A stretch of 64,000 bases of DNA, taken from assembly GCA_963664835.2 (NCBI GenBank), contig CAXXUG010000020.1:434001-498000 (forward strand), read 5' to 3'. Position 1 is the stretch's first letter. Each line of letters begins with the position of its first letter. Source of the stretch: G963664835 sp963664835. GTDB lineage: Bacteria > Chloroflexota > UBA6077 > FW602-bin22 > JBCLEL01. A program made the position numbers and the translations under genes. Of the stretch, positions 33,429-42,569 are shown one piece after another. The notes beneath the pieces were generated by a model. The model worked only from the letters and a program-made list of their open reading frames with translations, had not been told where the DNA came from and searched no databases.

Positions 33429-35762
33429 GCGCCGCGCTCGCCCGGGCTTGCCGGCGCACTTGGGCGGACGATGTGGGCGAAGTCCCAGACATGACCAGAC
33501 TCCGGCCCGTGGATCAGCTCACTTCCCTTGCCGTCGCTTTGCCGGCGGGGCCACTGTATGCCCTTGTCGCCAACTACCGCATAGGTAATGCCGGCGTAGA
33601 TTGGCGCCGCCAGAGCGATCTCGGCCAAAACGTCGGCAGGCGACGAGACGTCAAGCGCACCTCCCAGCTCGTTGGCGAGATCGCGTATGAACTGCCAGGC
33701 AGGTCGTGCCTGTTCCGGGCCGATCACCGCCGGCCTCAGCCGCTGGACCCTTCTTTCCAGGTTCGTCAGTGTGCCGTCCATCTCCGCGAATGCGCAACCC
33801 GGCAGGACAACGTCGGCCTGGTTGGCCGCATCGCTCAGAAAAATGTCCTGGACGATTAGCAAGTCGAGATGCTGCCGGATCTTGTTCAACTCTTGCGAAT
33901 CTCCCAGGCCCGCGGCGCCGGAGATGTCGTTTCTTTTTTCGCCATTGACTACGACCAATGCCTTGATCTCGCCGGCCTCGGCAGCGGCGCAAAGGTCAAA
34001 GCCGGCTATGCCGGCCTCCCCGGGTCCAGTAGACTCCCATAGGTCGGCCAATTTTTCTCGCGCGTTCTGATCGGAAATCGGTCTCTGACCCGGCAGGATG
34101 TTTGGCCGCACTCCCAGGTCGATCGCGCCCTGCGCGTTTGCTCGCGCTGGCAGGGGAAATAGCCCGGAGCCTGGTTTGCCGGCGTTGCCGGTCGCCAGTG
34201 CCAGGCAAGCCAGTCTGGCCAAAATTGCTTCGCTGTCCACGTCGGTCCAAAGCTCACGCGGATAGACAAACGTGGTTGCCTCCGCTTGGGCAATGAGATC
34301 GGCCGCTGCCTTCAACTCTTCTACGTCGAGGCCGGTCTGCTCGGCGGCCGTTTCCGGCGACGTTGACGTCAGTTCGTCGCGAACCTTGTCAAGCCCGGCG
34401 GTGCGCTGAGCAATGAAATCAGCGTTCTCGTTTCCGTCCTCCAAAATCTGTGATAACACGCCGGCAATCAAGTCTGATTCCGAGCCTTCCTTTGGTCGCA
34501 GCCAGAGCGCGGCGTGGCGAACGAGGTCGATCTTGTCCCGGCTGATCACTATAAGCTTGCTGCCAAGCGCAGCTGCCTTCTTCAATCGCAGGTCGATGAT
34601 TGGCTGGTCCTCTATCGGGTTCGCGTTCAAGACGACTATCACGCCGGCCTTTTCCAGGCCCGCTATCGAGGTCCAAGCCGCATCGTAGGCGCCCGGCGGC
34701 CGGCTGCGCGTGCCTCTCCAGGCTCGAATCCACGTTGTTATTCCCAATTACCGCCCTGAACAGCTTCTGGAACAGGTACATATCCTCGTTGGACTGGCGC
34801 TCGGAAATCAGGCCGGCCGCGCTGCTCGGCCCGTGGCGGTGAATCACCTCCTGCAACTTAGAGCCGGCATAGGCGATCGCCTCATCCCAATCGACCGCCT
34901 CCAGCGTTCCGTCGCGGCGAATCATCGGCTGCGTTAAACGCTCGTCGCTGGAAACGTATCGGTAGGTGAAGCGGCCGTGATCGCAAAGCCAGCCATCGTC
35001 GACTGGGGTGTTCTCGCGAGCAAGGCTGCGCATAATCGAGTTGTCGCGCACGGTCAGCGTAACGTTGCAGCCGACCGGGCACTCGGTACAGACCGTCGGA
35101 TGATCCTTGATGTCCCACGGTCGAGCCCGGAATCGGTACAGGTCCGATGTCAATGCGCCAACCGGACACAGCTCGATAGTATTGCCGGAGAAGGGGGAAT
35201 CGAAAGTGCGTCCCGGCGCGAGACCGATCTCGCTGTGCGACCCGCGGTCCAGCACTGTCAGCGCCTCGTCGCCGGCGATCTCGCTGGCAAAGCGCGTGCA
35301 CCGATAGCACATGATGCAGCGCTCGCGGTCCAGCTTGATGTATTTGCTGATAGAGATCGGTTTCTCGTAGCGCCGCTTCACCTCGGTGTAGCGGCTCGCT
35401 CCCGGTCCATAGGCGAACGTATTGTCCTGCAAGGGACACTCGCCCCCCTTGTCACAGATCGGGCAATCCAACGGATGATTTATGAGAAGGAACTCGAGGA
35501 CGCTCTCCTGCGCCTCCTTGACAGTCGGCGTTGTCGTCCTGACGACCATCCCCTCTCCGACCGGTGTGGTGCAGGCTGTCTGCGGACGAGGCATCTTCTC
35601 GATCTCGACGAAGCACATCCGACAAGCGCCCACCGGCTTCATCTTCGGGTGGTAGCAGAAGACAGGTATATCGACGCCCACCTGTTTCGCCGCTTCCACA
35701 ATCAGGGTGCCCTTGGGCACCGATACCGGTTGGTCGTCGATTGTGACGTTGACTAGGTCCAT
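33425..35762 (-). pseudogene. nuoG: NADH-quinone oxidoreductase subunit G, one frameshift
   Basis: This is the large iron-sulfur subunit that carries electrons from NuoEF. The N-terminal half is intact: the [2Fe-2S] ligands are in FCYHPKMKPVGACRMCF, the N4 and N5 cluster region in CPICDKGGECPLQDNTFAYG, CIMCYRCTRFASEIAGDEAL, and then CTECPVGCNVTLTVRD. The frame is lost after AVIGNNNVDSSLERHAQPA and resumes, shifted by one base, at GAYDAAWTSIAGLEKAGVIV, so the break is at about 34690-34735. The molybdopterin-like domain continues to the stop at 33425. ATG 35762 is chosen, with GGAAG ahead of it. Total length after correction, about 780 residues, fits NuoG. Probably a sequencing indel. Confidence 0.9.
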
Positions 35763-35782
35763 CCTATCTTCCAAATCTCGTC

Positions 35783-37057
35783 CTAATTCTGGGTCGGACA
35801 GGTTCCGTGCTTGATAAGGTATTCATATTCGTCACGGAATAGCTTTATGCTGCTGAGCACCGGATTTGCCGAGGCGTCTCCCAGCGCGCAAACGGTCCGG
35901 CCGCCGGCGATCTTGCCGCAAAGGTCGAGAAGCAAATCAAGGTCCTCGGTCCGTCCCTCGCCGTTGCAAATCCGCCGCAGAATCAACATGAACCACGACG
36001 TACCCTCCCGGCAGGGAGTGCACTTTCCGCACGACTCGTGGCTGAAGAACTCCGCTATTCGCAGTACCGCGTGCGGGATGGAGACCCGATCGTTCATTAC
36101 AATCACGCCGCCTGAGCCCAACATGCTGCCCACGGCCGCCAGCGAGTCGAAGTCCATATGTATATCCAATTGGTCGGCGCCGATCATCTGAGCGGACGCG
36201 CCTCCAGGAATGACCGCTTTGACCGGCCGATCGTCGATCATGCCGCCGGAGTGCTCGTAGATCAACTCGCGCAATGGCACTCCCAAGGGCAGTTCCTTGT
36301 TGCCGGGCTCGCGAACCAGCCCGCTCACGCAAAAGACCTTCGGACCGGTATTTCGCGGCGGTTTGCCGATGCTCGTGTACCATTCAACCCCGCGTTCGAC
36401 TATATGGGGCAGATTGCAGAGCGTTTCCACGTTGTTGACCACCGTCGGTTTCGAGTAGAGGCCCTCCACTGCGGGAAACGGCGGCCGTGTTCTGGGCATC
36501 GGTCGATTGCCCTCCAGCGATTCGAGCAACGCCGTTTCTTCACCACAGATATACGCTCCGGCCCCTCTTACCAGGTAAATCTCAAGGTCATAGTCCGAGC
36601 CGAATATTCTCTTGCCTACGAAGCCGCGCTCCTTCGCCTGTTCGAGGGCGGCGATGGTTCTCTCCGCACCTAGTGCGAACTCACCCCTGCAGTAGATGAA
36701 CGCCGTTTTCGCCCCTATCGCGTAAGACCCGATGATTATGCCCTCGATCATCTGATGAGGGTCGTTCTCCAGGATCGCGCGGTTGCTGAAAGTGCCCGGT
36801 TCACTCTCGTCCGCATTGATGACGAGATACTTGGTCAACGTGGGATCCCTTGGCACGAAGCCCCACTTTATGCCGGTGGGAAAGCCGGCGCCGCCGCGCC
36901 CACGCAGTCCAGACTGTTTGACCAGGTCGATCAGCCCGTCGGGGTCGTACTCTCGAAGAGCCTTCGGCGCGTGCCGATAGCCTCCCCGTTCCATGTATAC
37001 GCCGATGTCCCAGGAGTCTTGAACCCCAACATTGCGCAGTATTACCGGTTCGTACAT
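35783..37057 (-). CDS. nuoF: NADH-quinone oxidoreductase subunit F
   Basis: A 424-residue flavoprotein that oxidises NADH. The FMN/NADH site contains GLRGRGGAGFPTGIKWGFVP, NADESEPGTFSNRAILENDP and GAGAYICGEETALLESLEG. The N3 [4Fe-4S] ligands are in SCGKCTPCREGTSWF, with the last cysteine in VCALGDASANPV. Length and order are standard. It lies between nuoE and nuoG. Confidence 0.98.
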   Translation of the reverse strand: MYEPVILRNVGVQDSWDIGVYMERGGYRHAPKALREYDPDGLIDLVKQSGLRGRGGAGFPTGIKWGFVPRDPTLTKYLVINADESEPGTFSNRAILENDPHQMIEGIIIGSYAIGAKTAFIYCRGEFALGAERTIAALEQAKERGFVGKRIFGSDYDLEIYLVRGAGAYICGEETALLESLEGNRPMPRTRPPFPAVEGLYSKPTVVNNVETLCNLPHIVERGVEWYTSIGKPPRNTGPKVFCVSGLVREPGNKELPLGVPLRELIYEHSGGMIDDRPVKAVIPGGASAQMIGADQLDIHMDFDSLAAVGSMLGSGGVIVMNDRVSIPHAVLRIAEFFSHESCGKCTPCREGTSWFMLILRRICNGEGRTEDLDLLLDLCGKIAGGRTVCALGDASANPVLSSIKLFRDEYEYLIKHGTCPTQN

Positions 37058-37101
37058 TTAACCTCTGGCTTCGGACGGCCTACCTGCCGATGAATACACT
37101 C

Positions 37102-37611
37102 TCAGCCGGCCGCCGGCTGAGAACAGGCTTCCTTGCGATGCGTCTCGGACAATCCGTCCAAGATTCGATCGACCTTCTCGATCGTCAGATTCTCATAATA
37201 GGTCTCGTTTATCAGCATCACCGGCGCCGTGTCGCACGACGCGAGACACTCCATTGTTCTCAGGGTAAATGCGCCGTCCGGCGTGGTCTCCCCCAACCCG
37301 ATGCCCAGTTTTCTCGAGACGTGGGCGATAAGCTCGTCGGATCCGCGAAGAAAGCAAGAGATATTCTTGCAGGCCATTATGTCGTATCTGCCTACCGGCT
37401 TGTCGTGAAGCAGGTCATAGAAGGTCACCAGGGTGAATAGCGCGTTGGGATCCAGGTCCATAATCTCGGCGACCTCGAACAGGGTCTCCTGGCCGAGATA
37501 ACCCGTTTCGTTTTGGGCCAGCCGCAAGGCGTCGAGTACTGCAGTGCGGCGCTGGGGGTAGGTGTCCAGCGCCTGAGCGATCGCGGTTCTGGTCTGGTCC
37601 GAAAGCACCAT
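37102..37611 (-). CDS. nuoE: NADH-quinone oxidoreductase subunit E
   Basis: A 169-residue thioredoxin-like subunit with a [2Fe-2S] cluster (N1a). The ligands appear in MACKNISCFLRGSDEL and MECLASCDTAPVMLINETYY. The N-terminal helical domain includes ALRLAQNETGYLGQETLFEV. It passes or stores electrons next to the FMN of NuoF, which is encoded 44 bases downstream. Confidence 0.96.
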   Translation of the reverse strand: MVLSDQTRTAIAQALDTYPQRRTAVLDALRLAQNETGYLGQETLFEVAEIMDLDPNALFTLVTFYDLLHDKPVGRYDIMACKNISCFLRGSDELIAHVSRKLGIGLGETTPDGAFTLRTMECLASCDTAPVMLINETYYENLTIEKVDRILDGLSETHRKEACSQPAAG

Positions 37612-37643
37612 GTGCTCCTATGAACGGTTGTGCCGGTATGAAT

Positions 37644-38837
37644 TCAGCGGTCAACCTCTCCCATCACAGGATCGAGACTGCCAATAATCGCGACCAGGTC
37701 CGCAACGAGAGCCCCTTCAGACGCCGGCCCCAGTATCTGAAGGTTCGCAAACGATGGAGCCCGCACTCTCAATCTGTAAGGGTGGCTCGATCCATCGGCG
37801 ACAATGTACATGCCCAACTCGCCCCTCGGTGATTCGATGCACTGGTAATACTCACCGGCCGGCACGCGGTATCCCTCGGTTGCCAGCTTGAAGTGATGGA
37901 TCACCGCTTCCATGCTGGTACCAAGCTCCTCCCTGGGTGGAAAGGCCACTTTGCGGTCGGCGGTCGTAAAAGGCCCTTCGGGCAGACGTTCCAATGCCTG
38001 CCAACAGATCTTTACGCTCTCCCGCATTTCAGCCAAACGTACCAGGAAGCGATCGTAGACATCGCCTTTGTTAGTCACAGGTACTTCGAAATCGTAGGCC
38101 TCATAGTCGCAATAGGGATTCGACTTTCTCAAATCGGATTCGACGCCGGACGCACGCAGGTTAGGTCCGGTCACGCCGTAGGCAATACACTGATCGGCTG
38201 TCAGCTTGCCAATGTCAATCGTACGGTCCTTGAAAATCCTGTTTTCGAGAATCAAGTCCTCGTACTCATTCTGTCTTGCTGGGAAGACAGTCAAGAATTC
38301 GCTGACCATCTCCTCGAATCCAGCCGGTAGGTCGGCTGCTAGCCCGCCGGGCCGGATGTAGCTGGTCATCATGCGCTGACCGGAGCATGACTCGAAGATG
38401 TCCATCAACATCTCGCGTTCGCGGAAACAGTAGAGGAACACGCTCATCGCGCCCAATTCGATGGCTCCGGTCCCGAGCCATACCAGGTGGCTGCCGATCC
38501 TCGTCAATTCGGCAAGGAGCACGCGGGCAACCACCGCCCGAGGGGGCACTTCGACGTCGAGCAGCCTTTCGACCGCCAGCGAATAGCAGAGATTGTTCGA
38601 AAGAGGCGACAGGTAGTCCATCCTGTCGGTGAGTGTCACCCCTTGGAGGTAGTTCTTCTGCTCGTAGGTTTTTTCGAACCCGGTATGCAGATAGCCGATG
38701 ACCGGATCGCACCGAACAACGATCTCACCGTCCAACTCGAGCACGAGCCTGAGCACCCCATGCGTGCTGGGGTGCTGCGGACCCATATTGAGGATCATAT
38801 TCTGTTCTTGGCCGGTGGATTGCAGCTCGCTAACCAT
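37644..38837 (-). CDS. nuoD: NADH-quinone oxidoreductase subunit D
   Basis: The 397-residue 49-kDa-type subunit that forms the quinone site with NuoB. Blocks include LNMGPQHPSTHGVLRLVLEL, IGYLHTGFEKTYEQKNY, GVTGPNLRASGVESDLR, YYQCIESPRGELGMYIVADG and a C-terminal ASEGALVADLVAIIGSLDPV. The start overlaps nuoC by eight bases. It is separate from nuoC, not fused. Confidence 0.98.
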   Translation of the reverse strand: MVSELQSTGQEQNMILNMGPQHPSTHGVLRLVLELDGEIVVRCDPVIGYLHTGFEKTYEQKNYLQGVTLTDRMDYLSPLSNNLCYSLAVERLLDVEVPPRAVVARVLLAELTRIGSHLVWLGTGAIELGAMSVFLYCFREREMLMDIFESCSGQRMMTSYIRPGGLAADLPAGFEEMVSEFLTVFPARQNEYEDLILENRIFKDRTIDIGKLTADQCIAYGVTGPNLRASGVESDLRKSNPYCDYEAYDFEVPVTNKGDVYDRFLVRLAEMRESVKICWQALERLPEGPFTTADRKVAFPPREELGTSMEAVIHHFKLATEGYRVPAGEYYQCIESPRGELGMYIVADGSSHPYRLRVRAPSFANLQILGPASEGALVADLVAIIGSLDPVMGEVDR

Positions 38838-39387
38838 ATCCCAAGTCTTTCTTCTTTACCTTGCCCTGGTTAACGGTGAACTCGACGTCCTCGCCGTATA
38901 TTGGGTAGTCTTTGCGCAGCGGATGGCCTTCCCAGTCAACCGGCATGAGGATGCGAGTCAACTGCGGATGGCCGGCGAAATGAATGCCGAACATGTCGTA
39001 CACTTCGCGCTCGAACCAGTTGGCCGCCGGCCACTCCGAAGCGATCGAGGGCACCTCCGCGTCACGCTCATCGACTGGCACTCTGAGCCGCACCCAGTCG
39101 CTTCGCAGGTATGAGTACAGGTGGTAGACCACCTCGAACCTTGGCGTGGCCCTACGCTCCAGGTTGTCGATGGCGCTTATGTCTGAAAGCCGGTTGTATT
39201 TCAACTCGGGATCGTCGCGCAGGGTTGCGGTTGCCGCTGGGATCAGGTCCCGATCTATCGTGATCGATGCCTGCCCCAGTCTGACGATCGCCTGTATGGC
39301 GGTATCGTTCAAGGCGACGCGCAGCCGATCTACAACCGGGTGGCTGGGTTCAGTCGGCGACTGAAGTGAGGTGGTTTCTTGGCTCAA
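38830..39387 (-). CDS. nuoC: NADH-quinone oxidoreductase subunit C
   Basis: The 185-residue 30-kDa-type subunit of the hydrophilic arm. The signature is FEREVYDMFGIHFAGHPQLT with RILMPVDWEGHPLRKDYPI. The N-terminus is a little longer than in many homologues. It sits two bases after nuoB and overlaps nuoD. It has no cofactor. Confidence 0.97.
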   Translation of the reverse strand: MSQETTSLQSPTEPSHPVVDRLRVALNDTAIQAIVRLGQASITIDRDLIPAATATLRDDPELKYNRLSDISAIDNLERRATPRFEVVYHLYSYLRSDWVRLRVPVDERDAEVPSIASEWPAANWFEREVYDMFGIHFAGHPQLTRILMPVDWEGHPLRKDYPIYGEDVEFTVNQGKVKKKDLGYG

Positions 39388-39389
39388 GC

Positions 39390-39869
39390 CTACCCCTCAC
39401 CTCGCTCGACTTTCTTTTGCAGAGCGATGATTCCGTCGAGCAGCGCCTCCGGCCTGGGCGGACAGCCAGGCACGTATACGTCGACCGGGATCAGTCTATC
39501 TACACCCTGGACAATCGCGTAGTTGTTGAACACTCCACCGCACGACGCGCAATCGCCCATCGCTATTACCCATTTGGGACTGGGCATCTGGTCGTACAAG
39601 TGCTGCACGACCGGCGCCATTTTCTGCGCGACTCTGCCACTGACGATCATCAGGTCTGATTGGCGCGGCGAGGCCCGAAATAGCTCGGCGCCAAACCTAC
39701 TCACGTCGTATCGCGAGGCGCTTGTCGCCATCATCTCGATGGCGCAGCAGGCCAAGCCAAACGACATCGGCCAGAATGATGACTTCTGTCCCCAATTGGC
39801 CAGCCGGCTTAAGATTACGCCGAGGCTGCCATCCTTGCGCGCCGCTTCAGCCCTCTCGGCTAGTCCCAA
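39390..39869 (-). CDS. nuoB: NADH-quinone oxidoreductase subunit B
   Basis: A 159-residue subunit holding the terminal [4Fe-4S] cluster N2. The ligands are the tandem cysteines in MSFGLACCAIEMMA and those in GDCASCGGVFNNYAIVQ and VYVPGCPPRPEALLDGIIAL. LMIVSGRVAQKMAPV is also conserved. It overlaps the end of nuoA by ten bases. Confidence 0.98.
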   Translation of the reverse strand: MGLAERAEAARKDGSLGVILSRLANWGQKSSFWPMSFGLACCAIEMMATSASRYDVSRFGAELFRASPRQSDLMIVSGRVAQKMAPVVQHLYDQMPSPKWVIAMGDCASCGGVFNNYAIVQGVDRLIPVDVYVPGCPPRPEALLDGIIALQKKVERGEG

Positions 39870-40216
39870 TCGAGAACTCCCTTTTTCACTATATAAACGT
39901 AGCCTACCAACAAGACTGCTACGAATGTAAGCATTTCAATCAGGCCAAAGACCTGCAGTTCGCGGAAGATCACGGCCCAAGGAAAGAAGAACACGATCTC
40001 GATATCGAAGATGATGAAGAGCATAGCCACTAGGTAGAATTTGACTGGGAACCGCCGGCGCGCGGACATCAGCGGCCTGATTCCACTCTCGTAGGGAACA
40101 GTTTCACGTGGCCGGCCCGGATGTGGGCCCAAGAAAGTGGAGATGCCCAGTATCGCCAGCCCAACGGCCAGCGCAACCACCAGTAATACTAGAACCGGCA
40201 GATAGCTCTCAATCAT
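39860..40216 (-). CDS. nuoA: NADH-quinone oxidoreductase subunit A
   Basis: A 118-residue three-helix membrane subunit, first of the operon. ATG 40216 is used (MIESYLPVLVLLVVALAVG); the frame upstream of it is not homologous. Conserved blocks are VPYESGIRP, FPVKFYLVAMLFIIFDIEIV with the acidic DIE motif, and FFFPWAVIF. A near-consensus promoter lies about 110 bases upstream. Confidence 0.96.
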   Translation of the reverse strand: MIESYLPVLVLLVVALAVGLAILGISTFLGPHPGRPRETVPYESGIRPLMSARRRFPVKFYLVAMLFIIFDIEIVFFFPWAVIFRELQVFGLIEMLTFVAVLLVGYVYIVKKGVLDWD

Positions 40217-40325
40217 GTGTTGGGAGGCCACCCTTAATTGCGGCGGGAGTTCGTCGGACCGGCGCCACTTTTGGCAGCACGACATTGAACGCGCGCGGCA
40301 GGTACTCTGACTTAAGACCGGGGCA

Positions 40326-40355
40326 ACTATAGTGAAGCCCTAGGACCCCTGTCAA
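40326..40355 (-). promoter_or_regulatory. Probable nuo operon promoter
   Basis: On the minus strand, a perfect TTGACA (40355-40350) is followed after 18 bases by TATAGT (40331-40326). The predicted start, near 40319, leaves a leader of about 100 bases before nuoA. It is one of the best sigma-70-type matches in the window and lies in an otherwise gene-free gap. Confidence 0.75.
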
Positions 40356-40398
40356 ACCAGCGTGGGTGTCCGTAACCGCCGGCTATGTCAGAGAAATA

Positions 40399-40473
40399 CT
40401 AGCGTCCCGAATTGGCCGGCGCAGCGTCACGCATGTGTCGCAGTCGTACCGTATCAGGATCAGGATTGCTCAT
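40399..40473 (-). pseudogene. Truncated HepT-like (DUF86 HEPN) gene remnant
   Basis: ATG 40473 overlaps the end of the MNT gene by 14 bases, the usual MNT-HepT arrangement. It opens MSNPDPDTVRLRHMRDAAPA, like the N-terminus of DUF86/HepT proteins, but stops after 24 codons at 40399. The rest of the HEPN domain is absent, as the nuo promoter region begins here. The toxin half of the pair has been lost. Confidence 0.55.
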
Positions 40474-40784
40474 ATGCGATGAAAGATCTTTTGACTACCT
40501 CATCCCTGAAGTATCGACTCAACTCCTGCGGTGTTCTCAGGTCGACCTTGTAGCCGCCAAGCACTTCTGAAAGTTCCCGCTCAATCCGGGCAACTGTAAG
40601 GAGGCCTGGAACTTGGTCCGGCTCGAACTCGACCAAGACGTCGATATCACTATTAGGACCGAAACCTGTTCGCAAGATGGATCCATAGAAGGCGAACCTC
40701 CGAATTGTGATGCCTTTGGCAGAAATCGGCAACTGCCTCTTTCGGAATCGGCACTCTGGGTGATGTATTGGTCGCTTTGGCCAT
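40460..40784 (-). pseudogene. MNT-type nucleotidyltransferase (antitoxin-like), one frameshift
   Basis: The core FAFYGSILRTGFGPNSDIDV with LVEFEPDQVPG shows the GSxxRxxxxxxSDxDxL motif of minimal nucleotidyltransferases, which in MntA/HepT systems AMPylate and silence the HEPN toxin. The start ATG 40784 gives MAKATNTSPRVPIPKEAVAD with FCQRHH, then one extra base at 40705-40706 breaks the frame just before IRRFAFYGS. The corrected product would be about 107 residues. The adjacent HepT gene is truncated, so the module is broken at both halves or only its antitoxin side could remain. Confidence 0.75.
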
Positions 40785-41152
40785 TCTGAAACTCTCTTTC
40801 ACTGGAGGATCAAATATATCATTATGGACAAGTGGCGGCTTCTCTCTGACCGAGCGGAACGAATTGGAAGTCGCACAAGGCCCTACGCGATGGCCGTGCC
40901 AATGTTCAACCCAGCTCTTGGGAACGGATTCCAGGCAAGTTAGTTGTAGCGTTCGCGGGCGGCGTGATCGGGTGTAATGGCGCGGCGTTTGAGGGAAAGT
41001 CCGTTCTCCGGAATTCTCCGCGAGTAGACTGATCTGCCGGTGGGCCAGGAGATACTATGGGTGTGCGAACCGTTGCCTTTGAATGAGCGCCGGCTCGAGG
41101 TCGCTGGCCTTTGACGTGGTACGATAAGCTCACCAAATGATTGGGGTTAAAC
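40785..41152. other. Intergenic region, no gene seen
   Basis: About 370 bases divide the nuo/MNT block (minus) from a plus-strand toxin-antitoxin pair. Short frames on both strands lack start signals and motifs. A TTGACG with loose downstream AT-rich bases near 41111 could serve the DUF433 gene but has no good -10. Confidence 0.4.
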
Positions 41153-41386
41153 ATGCCTCTTGATTACACGAAGATCATCACAGTCGAGCCAGGAAAGCGC
41201 GAAGGAAAGCCCTGCATTCGCGGCCTACGCATCACCGTCTACGACATCTTAGAGTATCTTGCTTCGGGCATGTCCGACGACGAAATCCTCGCTGATTTCC
41301 CTGATCTGACCCAAGAAGATATTCGGGCGTGCCTGGCGTTTGCCGCTGAACGAGAGCGCCGTTTGGTGTCGCTGCCCCCTGCATGA
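41153..41386 (+). CDS. DUF433-family antitoxin
   Basis: A 77-residue DUF433 protein: the family signature is GKPCIRGLRITVYDILEYLA, followed by SDDEILADFPDLTQEDIRAC, a helix-turn-helix-like fold. ATG 41153 is preferred to the upstream TTG 41141 because DUF433 homology starts at PLDYTKIITVEPGKREGKP. It overlaps the next gene by four bases (ATGA). DUF433 proteins are the usual partners of DUF5615 PIN-like toxins and are thought to neutralise them. Confidence 0.88.
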   Translation: MPLDYTKIITVEPGKREGKPCIRGLRITVYDILEYLASGMSDDEILADFPDLTQEDIRACLAFAAERERRLVSLPPA

Positions 41387-41715
41387 GGCTGCTGTTCGAC
41401 CAAAACTTGTCTCCGCGGCTCAAGGACAGGTTGCGGGACCTATATCCAGAATCTAAACACGTCAGGGACGAGGGGCTCGCTTCCGCCGCTGACTTCGCGG
41501 TCTGGGCTTACGCCAAAGAGCATGACTTTGTGATCACCTCGAAGGACGCCGACTTTCGGCAGCTTAGCTTCGCGTTTGGACACCCACCGAAAGTAGTCTG
41601 GGTTCGGCGAGGGAATTGCCCAACATCTGAGATCGAGTCAATCCTGCGCGATCGCTACAGTGAGATACTCACCTTCTATCGGCGGGAAGAGGGGTCATTC
41701 TTTGCGCTTACGTGA
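41383..41715 (+). CDS. DUF5615 PIN-like toxin
   Basis: A 110-residue PIN-like domain protein. Acidic residues of the presumed nuclease site are in LLFDQNLSPRL (D6) and VITSKDADFRQL; PPKVVWVRRGNCPTSEIES is the typical C-terminal half. The start overlaps the antitoxin stop, so the two are made together. By family it is a probable RNase toxin; activity is inferred. Nothing appears damaged, unlike the MNT/HepT pair nearby. Confidence 0.88.
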   Translation: MRLLFDQNLSPRLKDRLRDLYPESKHVRDEGLASAADFAVWAYAKEHDFVITSKDADFRQLSFAFGHPPKVVWVRRGNCPTSEIESILRDRYSEILTFYRREEGSFFALT

Positions 41716-41849
41716 GATCTGCCAAGGACGTTAGTAGCTGTTCTTGAGGGGCTTATGTGAGCTGAAAATCGGTCGTGGGGTTTTTCAATAGGCCTCGCCA
41801 GCGCGGTTGGCAGCCGATGCGCCAAACTCCGGCCAAGTGGAGAGGCAGA

Positions 41850-42422
41850 TCATTGCACCATTCCGTACTTCTTGCCCTGGCTCGTCATCTTTATGAAATA
41901 GCGCAGCCTTTGCTGGAAGACCTCCGGCCTGCTCCTTCCCATCTCGATGAAGCCAATGCGGATCCTCTTGTAACCTTCTGGAAACCCTTCGAACACTTCC
42001 CACGTTTTCGTGTCCCGCTTTAGCTCTTCAAGAATGTCGGGCGGGATTTGAAAATCGTCTCCGTACCCGGCCAGCTTCGATGGGTCGGGGTTTCCTTCAA
42101 GCTTTGACAGACCAGCCGGCGTCATTCGGCCTTCTCTTATGAGCCTCCGCACCCTCTCTTTGTTCATTTCAGACCAGTTGCTGCCCTTTTTGCGAGGGGA
42201 GAATCTTTGGGCGAATCTATTCTCGTCGATCCCCTTGACGGTGCTATCGATCCACCCGAAACATAAGGCCTCCTCCACAGCGTCGTTGTAGGGGATTCGC
42301 GGTTTGCCCGACTGTTTCTTGTAATAGATCAACCAAATGTCTGTTTTGTCGGCGTAGTGTTCCTCGAGCCACGCGCGCCATTCGTCCCTGTCGGTAACAT
42401 ACAGTGTCTTGGTGATTTGCAT
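41850..42422 (-). CDS. YdeI/OmpD-associated family protein
   Basis: A 190-residue protein of the YdeI family. The signature is WRAWLEEHYADKTDIWLIYY, then NDAVEEALCFGWIDSTVKGI and RFSPRKKGSNWSEMNKERVR, followed by a C-terminal PPDILEELKRDTKTWEVFEG. The family has been linked to resistance to cationic peptides in some bacteria, but the molecular role is unclear. It is monocistronic as far as can be seen. Confidence 0.88.
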   Translation of the reverse strand: MQITKTLYVTDRDEWRAWLEEHYADKTDIWLIYYKKQSGKPRIPYNDAVEEALCFGWIDSTVKGIDENRFAQRFSPRKKGSNWSEMNKERVRRLIREGRMTPAGLSKLEGNPDPSKLAGYGDDFQIPPDILEELKRDTKTWEVFEGFPEGYKRIRIGFIEMGRSRPEVFQQRLRYFIKMTSQGKKYGMVQ

Positions 42423-42569
42423 CCTAGCCGTCCGTAGGACCGTGAATGCAGTTAGTGGCGAACAGGATGTGTTCGCAGGCTCGGAATCGGTGGGTGGGGG
42501 ACCCGAGGAGTTCGATCAAATGACCGTCGAGCAGGACATTACAAGCCGCCGGCTGCCGCGCCCGTTCCA

